Shown: one piece after another, positions 32,414-43,794 of the stretch
Layout of the letters: the number at the start of each line of letters is the position of its first letter
How positions within the stretch are numbered: position 1 is the stretch's first letter
From: Apilactobacillus nanyangensis
GTDB lineage: Bacteria; Bacillota; Bacilli; Lactobacillales; Lactobacillaceae
Direction of reading: 5' to 3'
Assembly (NCBI RefSeq): GCF_016861915.1
Contig: NZ_BOLX01000007.1
Span: 1-64,000 of the forward strand
DNA length: 64,000 nt
Notes under the pieces: model-generated
What the model saw: the letters and a program-made list of their open reading frames with translations, nothing else
What the model was told of the DNA's origin: nothing
Database searches by the model: none
Translations under genes and position numbers: made by a program

Positions 32414-32596
32414 TTACTTAACTTGTTCAACTTTAACTAAGTGTGCGATATGGAACAATGCTCCACGAGTTGCTTCGTTGTCAGGTTTAACAACAGTACT
32501 GTTAATACGACCTAAACCTAGCGCCTTAACAATTTTACGTTGTTTGGGGAGACGGTGTTCTGCACTGTGAGTTAAAGTAATCTTTAATTGAGCCAT
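32414..32596 (-). CDS. rpmD: 50S ribosomal protein L30
   Basis: L30 is a 60-residue ferredoxin-like protein. It starts [11 protein letters not shown] and has the RTLRKLGLGK-like segment [18 protein letters not shown]. It lies between rpsE and rplO. Confidence 0.97.
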   Translation of the reverse strand: MAQLKITLTHSAEHRLPKQRKIVKALGLGRINSTVVKPDNEATRGALFHIAHLVKVEQVK

Positions 32597-32610
32597 CTTC
32601 TAACCCCTCC

Positions 32611-33114
32611 TTATTCTGCTAAATGTTGAGCAGAAACGCCACGTAAAGTAGCAACTTTTTCTGCACTCTTCAATGCTTTTAGTCCTTCAAAAGTAGCACG
32701 AATAGCATTGATTGGAGTATCTGAACCTAAACGCTTACTTGTAACATCGTCAATACCAGCTAATTCCATAACTGAACGAACGGCACCACCAGCGGCAACA
32801 CCAGAACCTTCTTCAGCAGGTTTTAACATGATCTTACCACCACCATAAGTACCGATAATTTCATGAGGAATAGTAGTACCAACCTTAGGAACACTAATTA
32901 AGTTCTTACGACCATCTTCAACAGCCTTACGGATAGCATCTGGAACTTCTTGAGCTTTACCAGTACCGAATCCGACGTGACCATTTCTATCACCAACAAC
33001 AACTAAAGCAGCAAAACGTAGACGACGTCCACCTTTAACAACCTTAGTAATACGGTTGATTGATACGACAGTATCTTCAAGTTCTAATTTATTTGGATCA
33101 ATAAATTCAGCCAT
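32611..33114 (-). CDS. rpsE: 30S ribosomal protein S5
   Basis: S5 (167 residues) is a decoding-fidelity protein. The double-stranded-RNA-binding segment [15 protein letters not shown] is followed by [14 protein letters not shown] and [13 protein letters not shown]. It follows rplR by 20 nt. Confidence 0.98.
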   Translation of the reverse strand: MAEFIDPNKLELEDTVVSINRITKVVKGGRRLRFAALVVVGDRNGHVGFGTGKAQEVPDAIRKAVEDGRKNLISVPKVGTTIPHEIIGTYGGGKIMLKPAEEGSGVAAGGAVRSVMELAGIDDVTSKRLGSDTPINAIRATFEGLKALKSAEKVATLRGVSAQHLAE

Positions 33115-33134
33115 TGCGGTTATTCCTCCTTTTA

Positions 33135-33491
33135 TTAAAATTCTAGTCCGTTTTCACGTGCAGCTTCAGCAAGAGCTTGTACACGTCCATGGTATAAGTA
33201 ACCACCACGATCGAAAACAACATTTTTAACATTTTTTTCAACGGCACGTTTGGCAACTAAAGCACCAACAGATGATGCTTGTTCAGTCTTGTTTGAACCG
33301 TTAACTTCTTTGTCTAGAGTTGAGGCACTAGCAAGCGTAACACCCGCTACGTCATCAATAACTTGAGCGTAGATGTTTTTGTTAGAACGGTATACGTTCA
33401 AACGTGGGCACACAGCAGTACCAGAGATTTTGTTACGGACACGCAAGTGACGACGTTGACGTGTCTTGTTTTTATCTGGTTTATTAATCAA
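33135..33491 (-). CDS. rplR: 50S ribosomal protein L18
   Basis: L18 (118 residues) binds 5S rRNA. The [20 protein letters not shown]-terminus and the [25 protein letters not shown] end are typical. The start is taken as TTG (33491), 8 nt after the GAGG site; an in-frame GTG at 33500 lies within that site. Confidence 0.96.
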   Translation of the reverse strand: MINKPDKNKTRQRRHLRVRNKISGTAVCPRLNVYRSNKNIYAQVIDDVAGVTLASASTLDKEVNGSNKTEQASSVGALVAKRAVEKNVKNVVFDRGGYLYHGRVQALAEAARENGLEF

Positions 33492-33545
33492 AATAGTCAC
33501 CTCTTAAATATTAATTAAAATAGTTAAGCAATGAGATCTAACTCA

Positions 33546-34085
33546 TTACTTACCTGTCTTACCTTCCTTACGACGTACAACTTCGTTTTCGTAACGAATA
33601 CCTTTACCCTTGTAAGGTTCAGGTGAACGAACAGCACGAACACGAGCTGCAAAGTCACCAACGTGTTCTTTGTTGATACCGCTGATAGTAATAGTTAAAC
33701 TATCTGGAGTTTCAACCTTAAGATCATCATTGATTTGCATTTCAACAGGGTTGGAGTAACCAACGTTTAATTCTAGGACAGAACCTTTAGCTTGAGCACG
33801 GTAACCAACACCGACTAGCTTAAGTGTCTTAGTAAAACCATTTGATACACCTTCAACCATGTTGTTTAAGTTAGCACGCATAGTACCGTGCATTGCACGG
33901 GTCTTGTTATCGTATCTAACTGCTGGTTCAAAAGTTACAACGTTATCATTAACGTTCATCTTGATAATTGGTGAGAATTCACGAGTTAGTGAACCCTTAG
34001 CACCTTTAACAGTTACGTTGTTACCTTCAGTTGATAATTCAACACCTTCAGGTAAAACAATCTTTCTGTAACCAATACGACTCAT
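33546..34085 (-). CDS. rplF: 50S ribosomal protein L6
   Basis: L6 (179 residues) lies near the factor-binding site. It begins [12 protein letters not shown] and ends with [19 protein letters not shown]. The ATG at 34085 follows GGAGG by 9 nt; an upstream in-frame ATG would add seven residues that do not fit the family. Confidence 0.97.
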   Translation of the reverse strand: MSRIGYRKIVLPEGVELSTEGNNVTVKGAKGSLTREFSPIIKMNVNDNVVTFEPAVRYDNKTRAMHGTMRANLNNMVEGVSNGFTKTLKLVGVGYRAQAKGSVLELNVGYSNPVEMQINDDLKVETPDSLTITISGINKEHVGDFAARVRAVRSPEPYKGKGIRYENEVVRRKEGKTGK

Positions 34086-34116
34086 TTCATTACACCTCCA
34101 ATTCAAGCAAAAAGTA

Positions 34117-34515
34117 TTACCAAATGTAAGCTAATACTTCTCCACCAATTTTTTTAGCACGAGCTTCTTTATCAGTGATAACACCTTCAGAAGTTGAGAT
34201 AATTGCAATACCTAAACCATTTAATACCTTAGGAATTGAATCAGATTTTACGTATGAACGTAGACCTGGTTTTGAAATACGCTTCAAGCCAGTGATAACA
34301 CGTTCATTGTTCTTACCATATTTTAGGAATACGCGGATAACGCCTTGTTTGTCGTCTTCAACGTATTCAACATCGCGAACGAAACCTTCACGTTTTAAGA
34401 TTTCAGCAATGTTGTTTTTGATTTTTGAAGCTGGAACTTCAACTGAATCGTGACGAGCCATGTTGGCGTTACGAATTCTAGTTAATAAGTCAGCGATTGG
34501 ATCTGTCATGGACAT
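34117..34515 (-). CDS. rpsH: 30S ribosomal protein S8
   Basis: S8 (132 residues) binds the 16S central domain and in many bacteria represses the spc operon. It begins [14 protein letters not shown] and ends with the [21 protein letters not shown] motif. Confidence 0.98.
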   Translation of the reverse strand: MSMTDPIADLLTRIRNANMARHDSVEVPASKIKNNIAEILKREGFVRDVEYVEDDKQGVIRVFLKYGKNNERVITGLKRISKPGLRSYVKSDSIPKVLNGLGIAIISTSEGVITDKEARAKKIGGEVLAYIW

Positions 34516-34548
34516 TAACGTAGACCTCCTATCTAATTATAGTTAATT

Positions 34549-34734
34549 TTACCAACTTGCCTTCTTCATACCAGGGATTTGGCCTTTGTGCGCAAGATCT
34601 CTGATGCATAGACGGCATAAATGAAACTTCTTGTAAACTGAATGAGGTCTACCACAGCGTTCACAACGAGTGTAATTTCTTGTTGAGAATTTAGCAGGAC
34701 GTTCACTTTTTACAACTAATGCTTTTCTAGCCAT
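34549..34734 (-). CDS. rpsN: 30S ribosomal protein S14, zinc-binding type Z
   Basis: This is the short, 61-residue zinc form of S14, with ligands CERC and CRLC. It begins [16 protein letters not shown] and ends [11 protein letters not shown]. It sits between rplE and rpsH. Confidence 0.97.
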   Translation of the reverse strand: MARKALVVKSERPAKFSTRNYTRCERCGRPHSVYKKFHLCRLCIRDLAHKGQIPGMKKASW

Positions 34735-34752
34735 ATTATTTATACCCTCCTA

Positions 34753-35295
34753 TTATTTTGCAAATGGCATACCGAATTGAGTTAACAATTCTTTGGATTC
34801 TTCGTCAGTGTTAGCAGTTGTAACAATAACGATGTCTAATCCACGTACACGGTTAACGTTATCGTAGTTAATTTCTGGGAAAATTAATTGTTCACGAATA
34901 CCTAGAGTGTAGTTACCACGACCGTCGAATGAACGGTTGTTAACACCATGGAAGTCACGAACACGTGGTAATGAAACGTTAACTAACTTGTCTAAGAAGT
35001 CATACATACGTTCACCACGTAGAGTAACTTTGGCACCAATTGACATACCTTCACGTAAACGGAAGCCGGCGATTGATTTCTTAGCCTTAGTTACTAGAGG
35101 TTTTTGACCAGAAATTAGAGTTAATTCTGAAACAGCTTCGTCTAAATTCTTAGCGTTAGTAACAGCGTCACCAACACCCATGTTTAGAACGATCTTTTCA
35201 ATTTTTGGAGCTTGCATAACTGAAGAGTAGTTAAACTTTTCAACTAATGCTTTTGTAATTTCATTTTTGTACTTATCTTGTAAACGGTTTGACAT
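34753..35295 (-). CDS. rplE: 50S ribosomal protein L5
   Basis: L5 (180 residues) binds 5S rRNA and contacts the P-site tRNA. It shows [24 protein letters not shown] and the ending LLTQFGMPF. The ATG at 35295 follows GGAGG by 10 nt; seven extra upstream codons are open but non-homologous. Confidence 0.97.
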   Translation of the reverse strand: MSNRLQDKYKNEITKALVEKFNYSSVMQAPKIEKIVLNMGVGDAVTNAKNLDEAVSELTLISGQKPLVTKAKKSIAGFRLREGMSIGAKVTLRGERMYDFLDKLVNVSLPRVRDFHGVNNRSFDGRGNYTLGIREQLIFPEINYDNVNRVRGLDIVIVTTANTDEESKELLTQFGMPFAK

Positions 35296-35323
35296 GGAAA
35301 GGTATCCTCCTTTCAATTAAATT

Positions 35324-35632
35324 TTAATCGATTGATTTGTTTGATTTTTTAGAAATACGAACTTTCTTACCATTTTCAATTTTGAATCCAACCTTAGTTG
35401 GTTCGTTAGTTGATGGGTCAATTAACATAACGTTTGAAACATGAATTGGAGCTTCAACTTCATTAATGCCACCTTGTGGGTTAGCTTGTGAAGCTTTTTG
35501 ATGTTTCTTAACAATGTTAATGCCTTCAACGATTACGCGATCTTTTGAAGCGATAGTCTTGGTAACAGTACCTTCTTTACCTTTATCCTTACCACTAATA
35601 ACGCGAACTTTGTCACCGGTTTTAATAAACAT
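35324..35632 (-). CDS. rplX: 50S ribosomal protein L24
   Basis: L24 (102 residues) is an assembly initiator with a KOW motif at the start ([18 protein letters not shown]) followed by [12 protein letters not shown]. It lies between rplN and rplE. Confidence 0.98.
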   Translation of the reverse strand: MFIKTGDKVRVISGKDKGKEGTVTKTIASKDRVIVEGINIVKKHQKASQANPQGGINEVEAPIHVSNVMLIDPSTNEPTKVGFKIENGKKVRISKKSNKSID

Positions 35633-35664
35633 TTCTTGGCACCTCCTTGGTTGACATTGATTAA

Positions 35665-36033
35665 TTAAAGTACTTCAGGGGCTAGAGAAACGATCTTCAT
35701 GAATTCGTTGTCACGTAGTTCACGTGCAACTGGTCCGAAAATACGAGTTCCCTTTGGACTTTTATCATCTTGAACAAGTACGGCAGCATTTTCATCGAAA
35801 CGGATGTATGAACCATCTGCACGACGTGATACTGACTTAGTTCTTACGATTACAGCCTTAACAACGTCACCCTTTTTGACAACGCCACCTGGTGTTGCTT
35901 GTTTAACAGTAGCAACAATGATATCACCGATACCTGCATATCTTCTGCTTGATCCACCTAAAACTTTAATAGTTAAAAGTTCACGAGCACCTGAGTTATC
36001 AGCAACTTTCAAACGACTTTCTTGTTGAATCAT
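35665..36033 (-). CDS. rplN: 50S ribosomal protein L14
   Basis: L14 (122 residues) forms an inter-subunit bridge. It starts [18 protein letters not shown] and ends [12 protein letters not shown]. It is the first of the spc-type genes after rpsQ. Confidence 0.98.
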   Translation of the reverse strand: MIQQESRLKVADNSGARELLTIKVLGGSSRRYAGIGDIIVATVKQATPGGVVKKGDVVKAVIVRTKSVSRRADGSYIRFDENAAVLVQDDKSPKGTRIFGPVARELRDNEFMKIVSLAPEVL

Positions 36034-36085
36034 TAGCTAATACCCTCCTTCCGGTATTTACTCAGAATACGATAAAATTCTTATG

Positions 36086-36346
36086 TTAGATAATAACAGC
36101 TTTTTCAACGATATTAACTAGACGGAAATTCTTAGTAGCTGATAGCTTACGTGTTTCCATAATTTCTACAACATCGCCTAACTTAGCTTCATTGTTTTCA
36201 TCATGAGCTTTGTACTTCTTTGAGTACTTAACACGTTTTCCGTAAGTAGGATGTGTTTTGTAAGTTTCAACAACAACAGTAATGGTTTTGTCCATCTTGT
36301 CTGAAACAACACGGCCTCTGTAGACCTTACGCATATTACGTTCCAT
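36086..36346 (-). CDS. rpsQ: 30S ribosomal protein S17
   Basis: S17 (86 residues) is an OB-fold primary 16S-binding protein. The [17 protein letters not shown] and the [16 protein letters not shown] segments identify it. Confidence 0.97.
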   Translation of the reverse strand: MERNMRKVYRGRVVSDKMDKTITVVVETYKTHPTYGKRVKYSKKYKAHDENNEAKLGDVVEIMETRKLSATKNFRLVNIVEKAVII

Positions 36347-36370
36347 ATTACATTGACCTCCTATCGTATT

Positions 36371-36565
36371 CTATTTGTTTAGTTCTTGTTGACGCAAAGC
36401 AGTTTTGATACGTGCAATGTTCTTACGAACTTGCTTCAATCTTGCAGTGTTTTCCAATTGACCAGTAGCTAATTGAAAACGAAGGTTGAATAGTTCTTCT
36501 TTATAGCTTTGTTCTTTTTCATGCATTTGAGCAGTGGTTAGTTCATTAATTTCTTTAGCCTTCAT
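36371..36565 (-). CDS. rpmC: 50S ribosomal protein L29
   Basis: L29 (64 residues) lies at the tunnel exit and docks SRP and trigger factor. It has the [20 protein letters not shown] signature. The ATG at 36565, 8 nt after AGGTGG, is preferred over an in-frame GTG at 36577 inside that site. It overlaps the end of rplP by 11 bases. Confidence 0.94.
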   Translation of the reverse strand: MKAKEINELTTAQMHEKEQSYKEELFNLRFQLATGQLENTARLKQVRKNIARIKTALRQQELNK

Positions 36566-36989
36566 TTGATTCGCCACCTACTTCCTCACGTTTAATAATC
36601 TTTGTTCGAACAGGAAGTTTAGCTGAAGCTAAACGTAAAGCTTCTAGAGCAACTTCTTCAGAAACTCCACCAACTTCGAATAGGACTTTTCCACGTTTAA
36701 CTGGAGCAACCCATCCTGCTGGAGAACCTTTACCATTACCCATACGAACCCCTACACCTTTTTCAGTGTATGACTTGTGAGGGAAAATCTTAATCCAAAC
36801 TTTCCCACCACGCTTCATATGTCTTGTCATAGCAATACGACAAGCTTCGATTTGACGGTTAGTGATCCAATGTGAATCGATTGATTGTAAACCAAATTCA
36901 CCGAATGAAACAGTGTTTCCACCCTTTGAATGACCACGTAACTTACCACGGTGTTCACGACGGAACTTAACACGTTTTGGTACTAGCAT
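36555..36989 (-). CDS. rplP: 50S ribosomal protein L16
   Basis: L16 (144 residues) organises the A-site region of 23S rRNA. It begins [16 protein letters not shown] and has the [21 protein letters not shown] loop. Its 3' end overlaps rpmC. Confidence 0.98.
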   Translation of the reverse strand: MLVPKRVKFRREHRGKLRGHSKGGNTVSFGEFGLQSIDSHWITNRQIEACRIAMTRHMKRGGKVWIKIFPHKSYTEKGVGVRMGNGKGSPAGWVAPVKRGKVLFEVGGVSEEVALEALRLASAKLPVRTKIIKREEVGGESNEG

Positions 36990-36991
36990 GT

Positions 36992-37663
36992 TTATTTCCC
37001 TCCTTTATCGTTTTCTTGAGCATCGTTAACTGCTTGTGGTAAAACTTCACCACGGTAGATCCAAGTTTTTACACCAATTGATCCGTAAGTAGTGTGAGCT
37101 TCTTCCCAAGCGTAGTCGATGTCTGCTCTTAGTGTATGCAATGGAACAGTTCCTTCAGCGTATGCTTCCACACGTGACATATCTGCACCATTTAGACGAC
37201 CAGCAACTTGAGTTTTGATACCCTTAGCACCGGCACGACGAGAGCGTTGCATTGATTGACGCATTGCACGACGGAATGCTACACGGCCTTCCAATTGACG
37301 AGCAATGTTTTCACCAACAAGTTTTGCATCTAAATCAGGTTTCTTGATTTCGATGATGTTGATGTGAACTCTCTTACCTGTTAAATTGTTTAATTCTTTA
37401 CGAAGATTTTCGACTTCTGATCCGCCTTTACCGATAACCATACCTGGTTTAGCAGTGTGAATTGAAACGTTAACACGCTTTGCAGCACGTTCGATAACAA
37501 CTCTTGATACGGAAGCGTCAGCGAGTCTCTTACTAATGTATTCACGGATTTTTAGGTCTTCGTTAAGATCGTTAGCAAAGTCAGCTTTTTCAGCGTACCA
37601 TTTTGCGTCCCAATCGCGAATAACTCCGACACGTAATCCAGTAGGATTTACTTTTTGACCCAC
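36992..37663 (-). CDS. rpsC: 30S ribosomal protein S3
   Basis: S3 (223 residues) surrounds the mRNA entry site. A KH domain with [18 protein letters not shown] and a C-terminal domain with [18 protein letters not shown] are visible. It ends two bases before rplP. Confidence 0.98.
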   Translation of the reverse strand: MGQKVNPTGLRVGVIRDWDAKWYAEKADFANDLNEDLKIREYISKRLADASVSRVVIERAAKRVNVSIHTAKPGMVIGKGGSEVENLRKELNNLTGKRVHINIIEIKKPDLDAKLVGENIARQLEGRVAFRRAMRQSMQRSRRAGAKGIKTQVAGRLNGADMSRVEAYAEGTVPLHTLRADIDYAWEEAHTTYGSIGVKTWIYRGEVLPQAVNDAQENDKGGK

Positions 37664-37675
37664 GGCTAATCCCTC

Positions 37676-38023
37676 CTATTTTTCTGATACTACAACTGTG
37701 ATATGACTAGTACGTTTGTTGATTGGAGAAGCAGAACCTTTTGCTCTTGGACGGAAACGTTTTAAAGTTGGTCCTTCGTTAACAAAAACTTCGCTTACTA
37801 CCAAGTCTTCACGATCTAAATCAAAATTATTTTCTGCATTTGCTACAGCTGACATTAAAACTTTTGAAACAACTGGTGAAGCTCCTCTTGGAGTGAACTT
37901 CAAGATTGCAGCTGCTTCTGAAACGCTTTTACCTCTAATAAGATCAACTACAAGGCGGACCTTACGTGCGGCAATGCGAACAGTTCTAGCAGTAGCTTTT
38001 GCTGATGTAACTTGTTCAGCCAT
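37676..38023 (-). CDS. rplV: 50S ribosomal protein L22
   Basis: L22 (115 residues) lines the exit tunnel with its beta-hairpin. It has [18 protein letters not shown] and the [20 protein letters not shown] hairpin region; the macrolide-site loop is ordinary in length. Confidence 0.98.
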   Translation of the reverse strand: MAEQVTSAKATARTVRIAARKVRLVVDLIRGKSVSEAAAILKFTPRGASPVVSKVLMSAVANAENNFDLDREDLVVSEVFVNEGPTLKRFRPRAKGSASPINKRTSHITVVVSEK

Positions 38024-38039
38024 TTGTTATCCTCCTTGC

Positions 38040-38315
38040 TTAAACAGTTTTCTTATCGTCGTTTCCATGTCCATGGAAAGTACGAGTTGGTACGAATTCA
38101 CCTAGTTTGTGACCTACCATATCTTCTTGAATATAAACTGGAACGTTCTTTCTTCCATCATAAACAGCGATAGTGTAGCCAATGAAACTAGGGAAGATTG
38201 TTGAACGACGTGACCATGTCTTGATTACGTCTTTCTTGTCTTGGTCTTTTTGAGCATCAATTTTCTTTAAAAGATGCTTATCGGCAAAAGGTCCCTTTTT
38301 TAAACTACGAGACAT
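38040..38315 (-). CDS. rpsS: 30S ribosomal protein S19
   Basis: S19 (91 residues) is a 30S head protein that binds with S13. It starts [16 protein letters not shown] and contains [20 protein letters not shown]. Confidence 0.98.
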   Translation of the reverse strand: MSRSLKKGPFADKHLLKKIDAQKDQDKKDVIKTWSRRSTIFPSFIGYTIAVYDGRKNVPVYIQEDMVGHKLGEFVPTRTFHGHGNDDKKTV

Positions 38316-38378
38316 TATGAAACCTCCTCTTCAAAATCAGTATAGGGAAGTGTATACCCGAAGGTATAACTTAGTTTA

Positions 38379-39218
38379 TTACATCTTTGATCCCTTACGA
38401 CGGCGAACGATGAACTTGTTGGAACGAGCATTCTTACTACGAGTTTTCTTACCAACAGTCTTCTTGTGCCATGGTGATAATGGTGATGGGTAACCAACTG
38501 GAGCTTTACCTTCACCACCACCATGAGGGTGATCGTTAGGGTTCATTACAGAACCACGAACGTGTGGACGTTGGCCCTTGTAACGGTTACGACCAGCTTT
38601 ACCAATGTTAACTAATGAGTGTTCTTCGTTACCAATGCTACCAATAGTTGCACGGTTAACTGAAAGAATCATACGAACTTCACCTGATGCTAGACGAACT
38701 AGTACGTATTTTCCTTCCTTACCCAATAGTTGAGCTGAAGTACCAGCAGAACGAACTAGTTGTCCACCCTTACCTGGTTTTAATTCGATATTGTGAATAA
38801 CAGTACCTACAGGGATATCCTTCAATGCTAATGCATTACCTGGTTTGATGTCAGCGTTTGGTCCTGATTGAACCTTGTCGCCAACTTTTAGACCCTTAGG
38901 TGCTAGAATGTATGACTTGATACCGTCAGTGTAAACAACTAACGCAATGTTAGCAGTACGGTTTGGATCGTATTCGATAGTCTTAACGATACCATCAACG
39001 TCGTCATGGTTACGCTTGAAATCAATAATACGGTATTGATTCTTGTTACCACCACCACGGTGACGAACAGTCATATGACCATAGTTGTTACGACCAGCAG
39101 TGTGTGACTTAGGAGCCAATAATGACTTTTCAGGTTTTGAAGTAGTCAAAACACTGTAGTCAATGCTAGTCATGTTACGACGACCATTACTGGTTGCCTT
39201 GTATTTTTTAATAGCCAC
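38379..39218 (-). CDS. rplB: 50S ribosomal protein L2
   Basis: L2 (279 residues) supports subunit association and peptidyl transfer. The C-terminal [19 protein letters not shown] with its conserved His is intact, ending RRRKGSKM. A 63-bp gap to rpsS holds nothing recognisable. Confidence 0.98.
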   Translation of the reverse strand: MAIKKYKATSNGRRNMTSIDYSVLTTSKPEKSLLAPKSHTAGRNNYGHMTVRHRGGGNKNQYRIIDFKRNHDDVDGIVKTIEYDPNRTANIALVVYTDGIKSYILAPKGLKVGDKVQSGPNADIKPGNALALKDIPVGTVIHNIELKPGKGGQLVRSAGTSAQLLGKEGKYVLVRLASGEVRMILSVNRATIGSIGNEEHSLVNIGKAGRNRYKGQRPHVRGSVMNPNDHPHGGGEGKAPVGYPSPLSPWHKKTVGKKTRSKNARSNKFIVRRRKGSKM

Positions 39219-39243
39219 GGTGTTTTCCTCCTAAATTGATATT

Positions 39244-39531
39244 TTATTTATTGCTAAATAAGTTAATTTCTTTTGAATCGTTTGATAAAGTAACAATAGC
39301 CTTACGACGCTTCTTAGTGTAACCTGAGAAACGACCTTGGCGCTTTAGCTTACCTTTAAGATTCATAATATTTACATTTGCAACTTTAACATCAAAGATG
39401 TCTTGAATTGCGTTCTTCACTTGTGTTTTAGTTGCTCGTAAGTCAACATCAAAAGTGTATTTCTTTTCGTCCATCATAGCAGTTGATTGTTCTGTAATAA
39501 CGGGACGTAGGATAATATCACGTGATTCCAT
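39244..39531 (-). CDS. rplW: 50S ribosomal protein L23
   Basis: L23 (95 residues) is the trigger-factor and SRP docking protein at the exit. It has the [21 protein letters not shown] opening. Its start codon overlaps the rplD stop by one base. Confidence 0.97.
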   Translation of the reverse strand: MESRDIILRPVITEQSTAMMDEKKYTFDVDLRATKTQVKNAIQDIFDVKVANVNIMNLKGKLKRQGRFSGYTKKRRKAIVTLSNDSKEINLFSNK

Positions 39532-40154
39532 TATGCGAGCACCTCCTCTACTTGAGAAAGAGCAGCCTTTGTGATGACAATCTTGTCACTGTTTACAACG
39601 CTCAATGTGTTTAAACCTTTAGCTGAAACGATTTCAACGTTCTTTAGGTTACGAGCTGATAATACAGCGTTCTTGTTGTCTTCTTCCAAGACTACTAATG
39701 TCTTAGTTGAAGCATTTAGCTTGTTTAGTGCTTCTGAGAAGTCTTTAGTCTTAGGAGCATCGAAGCTTAATGAGTCAACAACTACGAAGTTGTCGTTAGC
39801 AACCTTTTCTGATAGAACAGACTTGATAGCTAGACGGCTAACCTTCTTTGGTAAGTGGTAGCTGTATGAACGAGGAGTTGGTCCGAAGACAATTCCACCC
39901 CCACGCCATTGTGGTGAACGGATTGAACCTTGACGAGCACGTCCAGTACCCTTTTGACGCCATGGCTTCTTACCACCACCTCTAACAGCGCTTCTGTTCT
40001 TTACAGCGTGTGTACCTTGGCGCATTGATGCTCTTTGCATCAAAACAACGTCAAATACAACACTGTCGTTTTGTTCGATAGCAAAGATTTCATCGTTTAA
40101 TTCAACGTTTCCGTTCTTGCTACCATCTTGTTTGTATAATGCTACGCTTGTCAT
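39531..40154 (-). CDS. rplD: 50S ribosomal protein L4
   Basis: L4 (207 residues) reaches the tunnel constriction and, in some bacteria, represses its own S10 operon. The loop [25 protein letters not shown] is complete. Confidence 0.98.
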   Translation of the reverse strand: MTSVALYKQDGSKNGNVELNDEIFAIEQNDSVVFDVVLMQRASMRQGTHAVKNRSAVRGGGKKPWRQKGTGRARQGSIRSPQWRGGGIVFGPTPRSYSYHLPKKVSRLAIKSVLSEKVANDNFVVVDSLSFDAPKTKDFSEALNKLNASTKTLVVLEEDNKNAVLSARNLKNVEIVSAKGLNTLSVVNSDKIVITKAALSQVEEVLA

Positions 40155-40171
40155 TTATGGTTCCTCCTTTC

Positions 40172-40807
40172 TTATTTTTGTGATCCGCGAGCTGCAGATT
40201 TAACAGTTAAGAATGACTTGTTGGCACCAGGAACGTTACCCTTAATTAGGATTACGTTGTTGTCAACGTCAGCCTTAACTACTTCAAGATTTTGAATAGT
40301 AACTTGCTTGTTACCCATTCTACCTGGTAATTTCATACCCTTAGTAACACGGTTGATAATTACACCAAGTGAACCAGGACGACGGTGGTATCTAGAACCG
40401 TGAGTTTCAGGACCTCTAGCTTGACCATCCTTATGAATGTTACCTTGGTAACCATGACCCTTTGTGATACCTGTTACATCTACGATGTCACCGGCTTCAA
40501 AAATGTCTGCCTTGATTTCGTCTGCTACATTGTAATCGCTAAGCTCAACATCTCTGATTTCTTTAATGAAGCGCTTAGGATTTGTATTTGCTTTTGCTAC
40601 ATGACCTTTTTCTGGTTTGTTACTTAAAACATCACGTTTGTCTTCGTAACCAAGTTGGATAGCGTTGTATCCATCAGTTTCAGTTGATTTAGTTTGTAGA
40701 ACAACGTTTGGAGTTACATCTACAACAGTAACTGGTACTAATTCACCGTTTTCAGTGAAAACTTGAGTCATTCCGACTTTTCTACCTAAGATTCCTTTTC
40801 TGGTCAT
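40172..40807 (-). CDS. rplC: 50S ribosomal protein L3
   Basis: L3 (211 residues) is an early 50S assembly protein near the peptidyl-transferase centre. It starts [17 protein letters not shown] and contains [11 protein letters not shown]-like [15 protein letters not shown] and the central [17 protein letters not shown]. Confidence 0.98.
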   Translation of the reverse strand: MTRKGILGRKVGMTQVFTENGELVPVTVVDVTPNVVLQTKSTETDGYNAIQLGYEDKRDVLSNKPEKGHVAKANTNPKRFIKEIRDVELSDYNVADEIKADIFEAGDIVDVTGITKGHGYQGNIHKDGQARGPETHGSRYHRRPGSLGVIINRVTKGMKLPGRMGNKQVTIQNLEVVKADVDNNVILIKGNVPGANKSFLTVKSAARGSQK

Positions 40808-40841
40808 GAGTACACCTCCGATATATTGTAATTTTGATTAA

Positions 40842-41150
40842 TTATAGTTTAATTTCGATATCAACACCGCTTGGTAAATCAAGCTTCATTAGTGAATCAA
40901 CTGTTTTTGGTGTTGGGTTTAAGATGTCGATAAGACGCTTGTGAGTCAACATTTCAAATTGTTCACGTGACTTCTTGAACTTATGTGGTGAAGCTAGAAC
41001 AGTATAAACAGTTCTATCTGTTGGCAATGGAATTGGACCAGAAACACTAGCACCAGTTCTTTGCGCAGTAGCCACAATCTTTTCAGCTGATTGATCTAAA
41101 GTACGGTGTTCATATGCCTTTAAACGGATACGAATCTTTTGCTTTGCCAT
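40842..41150 (-). CDS. rpsJ: 30S ribosomal protein S10
   Basis: S10 (102 residues) lies in the 30S head and pairs with NusB in antitermination. It starts [15 protein letters not shown] and has [20 protein letters not shown]. It is the first gene of the long S10-spc-alpha operon, with GAGGAGGG before the ATG. Confidence 0.98.
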   Translation of the reverse strand: MAKQKIRIRLKAYEHRTLDQSAEKIVATAQRTGASVSGPIPLPTDRTVYTVLASPHKFKKSREQFEMLTHKRLIDILNPTPKTVDSLMKLDLPSGVDIEIKL

Positions 41151-41304
41151 TATTTTCCCTCCTCGTCTGTATTTTAAATACGACTAACTCCGTGGAAATT
41201 ACCGGCGCACCCTTCATGACAAAGTGGCCGGGTGTGTCGCAACCTCCCACATCAACGCTTTTCTCATATCTGCTTGAGAGCATACTAACCCCTCGAACAG
41301 GTAC
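41151..41304 (-). promoter_or_regulatory. Structured 5' leader of the S10 operon
   Basis: About 150 nt separate the predicted transcription start from rpsJ. This stretch is far richer in GC than the surroundings and contains self-complementary segments such as ACCCGGCC and GGTGCGCCGG. I take it as a regulatory leader; the effector is not known from sequence, with L4 a candidate by analogy to other S10 operons. Confidence 0.5.
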
Positions 41305-41310
41305 TTGTAT

Positions 41311-41339
41311 ATAATACTAGATTTCCTGCGGTGTTTCAA
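41311..41339 (-). promoter_or_regulatory. Promoter of the S10-spc-alpha operon
   Basis: TTGAAA (41339-41334), 17 bp, TATTAT (41316-41311) on the minus strand. The -10 lies about 160 nt before rpsJ and an exceptionally A/T-rich stretch lies upstream. Confidence 0.75.
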
Positions 41340-41344
41340 GGGTT

Positions 41345-41540
41345 TTCACTCATTTTGTTAAAATTATTTTTAAATTTTTTATTCAAATTTTTTCAAAAAA
41401 ATTGAAACTTTTTTATTTTTTCTTCCATATTATATTTATTTGATCAAAAAATAATTTATTAAATTAAATAACAAATTTCAAAAAATATTATCAAATTTAT
41501 TCTTTATCTATATTTATAGAAGAAATTCCCCTTTTTTATG
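41345..41540. other. Very AT-rich gap between fusA and the S10 promoter
   Basis: About 195 bp made almost wholly of A and T with phased A- and T-tracts and no plausible gene. It sits immediately upstream of the S10 promoter, so an UP element bound by the alpha-subunit C-terminal domains, or a bent-DNA activator, is the natural reading. Confidence 0.55.
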
Positions 41541-41541
41541 T

Positions 41542-41578
41542 ACAAAAAAAAGAAGCGTTGAAATTAATCAACACTTCT
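41542..41578 (-). terminator. Terminator of the str operon
   Basis: AGAAG-C-GTTGA (41551-41561) pairs with TCAAC-A-CTTCT (41568-41578) with one mismatch, followed on the minus strand by eight T residues. It follows the fusA stop. Confidence 0.85.
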
Positions 41579-41595
41579 TAATTTAGAAACACTAA

Positions 41596-43686
41596 TTACT
41601 TGTTTCCACCGTTCTTTTCAATAATTTCTTCTTGAACTGCGGCTGGAACTGGTGAGTAGTGATCGAATGTCATTGAGAAAGTACCTCTACCTTGAGATGC
41701 TGAACGCAATGTAGTTGCGTAACCGAACATTTCTGATAGTGGAACCATAGCATGGATTAGTTGAGCTTTGTTTCTAACTTCCATACCATCAACGTTACCA
41801 CGACGTGCAGTAACTTGTCCCATAACATCACCCATGTATTCTTCTGGAACCACGATATCAACTTTCATGATTGGTTCTAGGATAACTGGGCCAGCTGACT
41901 TAGCAGCATTTCTTAATGCTAATGATGCAGCAACCTTAAATGCAGCTTCTGATGAATCGACATCATGGTAACTACCATCATATAACTTAGCCTTAACATC
42001 AATCAATGGGTAACCAGCAAGAACACCGTTTGCCATTGATTCTTTTAGACCTTGTTCAACTGAAGGAATGTATTCACGAGGAACAACCCCACCAACGATA
42101 GCATTTTCGAATTCGAAACCTTTACCAGTTTCATTTGGAGTAAATTCAATCCAAACGTCACCATATTGACCTTTACCACCAGATTGACGAACGAATTTAC
42201 CTTGAGCCTTAGTTGGCTTAGTAAATGCTTCTCTGTAGGCAACTTGTGGTTGACCAATAGTAGCTTCAACCTTGAATTCACGTTTCATACGGTCAACGAT
42301 GATGTTCAAGTGAAGTTCACCCATTCCGGCGATAATAGTTTCACCAGTTTCGTTATCAGTTTCAGCCTTAAATGTAGGATCTTCTTCTGATAGCTTTTGT
42401 AGAGCAATGTTCATCTTGTCTTGGTCAGCCTTAGTCTTAGGTTCAACAGACACAGAAATAACTGGATCTGGGAATACCATTGATTCTAGGTGTAATGGGT
42501 GCTTTTGATCAGTTAGTGAGTCACCAGTAGTGGTGTTCTTCAAACCGATAGCGGCAGCGATATCACCAGAGAATACTTCTGGGATTTCAGTTCTATCATT
42601 TGAGTGCATTTGTAGTAAACGACCAACACGTTCACGTTTGTCCTTAGTTGCGTTAAGAACGTATGAACCTGATTCTAGAGTACCTTGGTATACACGAATG
42701 AAAGTTAAACGACCAACAAATGGGTCAGTTGCAACCTTAAATGCTAGGGCAGCAAATGGCTTGTTGTCATCAGCTTTAAGTTCAACATCTTCACCTGATT
42801 CAGGATCAGTAGCCTTGTATGGACGAACATCAAGTGGTGATGGTAAGAAGTCCAATACGGCGTCCATTAACATTTGGATACCCTTGTTCTTAAATGCTGA
42901 ACCAGCTAATACTGGGTAGTATTCTAGATTAAGAGTACCTTGACGGATGGCAGCCTTGATTTCAGGTACAGAAATTTCTTCACCTTCAAGGTATTTTTCC
43001 ATAATTCCGTCGTTGATGTCAGCAAGTGATTCAATTAAGTTAGCACGTGCTTCATCAGCTTTTTCCTTGTATTCGTCAGGAATATCAACGATATCGTAGT
43101 TTGAACCATTTTCATCTAGATCGTAGATGTATGCTTTCATTTCTACTAAGTCGATAACACCTTGGAAAGTGTCTTCCTTACCGATAGGAATTTGGATAGC
43201 GTGTGCGTTAGCATCTAGACGTTCGTGTAGAGATTCTACAGAAGCTTCGAAGTCAGCACCTAGCTTATCCATCTTGTTAGCGAATACGATACGAGGAACT
43301 TCGTATTCTGAAGCTTGACGCCAAACAGTTTCTGTTTGAGGTTCAACCCCAGCAGCAGCATCCAAGATAGTAATTGAACCATCTAGAACACGTAGTGAAC
43401 GTTCAACTTCGGCAGTGAAGTCCACGTGTCCTGGTGTATCGATGATGTTGATACGAGTATCTTTCCAACGTGCAGTAGTAGCAGCTGAAGTGATAGTGAT
43501 ACCACGTTCTTGTTCTTGTACCATCCAGTCCATTTGTGAAGCACCATCATGAGTTTCACCAATTTTGTGGATTCTACCAGTGTAGTACAAGATACGTTCA
43601 GTAGCAGTAGTCTTACCGGCATCAATATGAGCAGTGATACCGATATTACGAGTTTTTTCTAATGGGAATTCACGTTTGTTAGCCAT
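41596..43686 (-). CDS. fusA: Elongation factor G
   Basis: EF-G (696 residues) is the translocation GTPase. It shows P-loop AHIDAGKTT (19-27), switch-[10 protein letters not shown] and NKMDKLGAD; domain IV with [12 protein letters not shown] lies in the last third. It follows rpsG, separated by a hairpin in the 108-bp gap. Confidence 0.98.
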   Translation of the reverse strand: MANKREFPLEKTRNIGITAHIDAGKTTATERILYYTGRIHKIGETHDGASQMDWMVQEQERGITITSAATTARWKDTRINIIDTPGHVDFTAEVERSLRVLDGSITILDAAAGVEPQTETVWRQASEYEVPRIVFANKMDKLGADFEASVESLHERLDANAHAIQIPIGKEDTFQGVIDLVEMKAYIYDLDENGSNYDIVDIPDEYKEKADEARANLIESLADINDGIMEKYLEGEEISVPEIKAAIRQGTLNLEYYPVLAGSAFKNKGIQMLMDAVLDFLPSPLDVRPYKATDPESGEDVELKADDNKPFAALAFKVATDPFVGRLTFIRVYQGTLESGSYVLNATKDKRERVGRLLQMHSNDRTEIPEVFSGDIAAAIGLKNTTTGDSLTDQKHPLHLESMVFPDPVISVSVEPKTKADQDKMNIALQKLSEEDPTFKAETDNETGETIIAGMGELHLNIIVDRMKREFKVEATIGQPQVAYREAFTKPTKAQGKFVRQSGGKGQYGDVWIEFTPNETGKGFEFENAIVGGVVPREYIPSVEQGLKESMANGVLAGYPLIDVKAKLYDGSYHDVDSSEAAFKVAASLALRNAAKSAGPVILEPIMKVDIVVPEEYMGDVMGQVTARRGNVDGMEVRNKAQLIHAMVPLSEMFGYATTLRSASQGRGTFSMTFDHYSPVPAAVQEEIIEKNGGNK

Positions 43687-43724
43687 TATAAAAAGTTTCT
43701 CCTCTCAAAAATAAATCTCTTTTG

Positions 43725-43760
43725 TAAAAAAGTGGCTAATATAATAACACATTAGCCACT
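43725..43760 (-). terminator. Hairpin between rpsG and fusA
   Basis: Perfect 10-bp stem AGTGGCTAAT (43731-43740) / ATTAGCCACT (43751-43760) with a 10-nt loop, followed on the minus strand by a T-run. It may partly attenuate fusA relative to rpsL-rpsG, or stabilise the transcript end. Confidence 0.7.
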
Positions 43761-43794
43761 CAATTAAATGTACAAATAAGTTTGTACGTTTATT

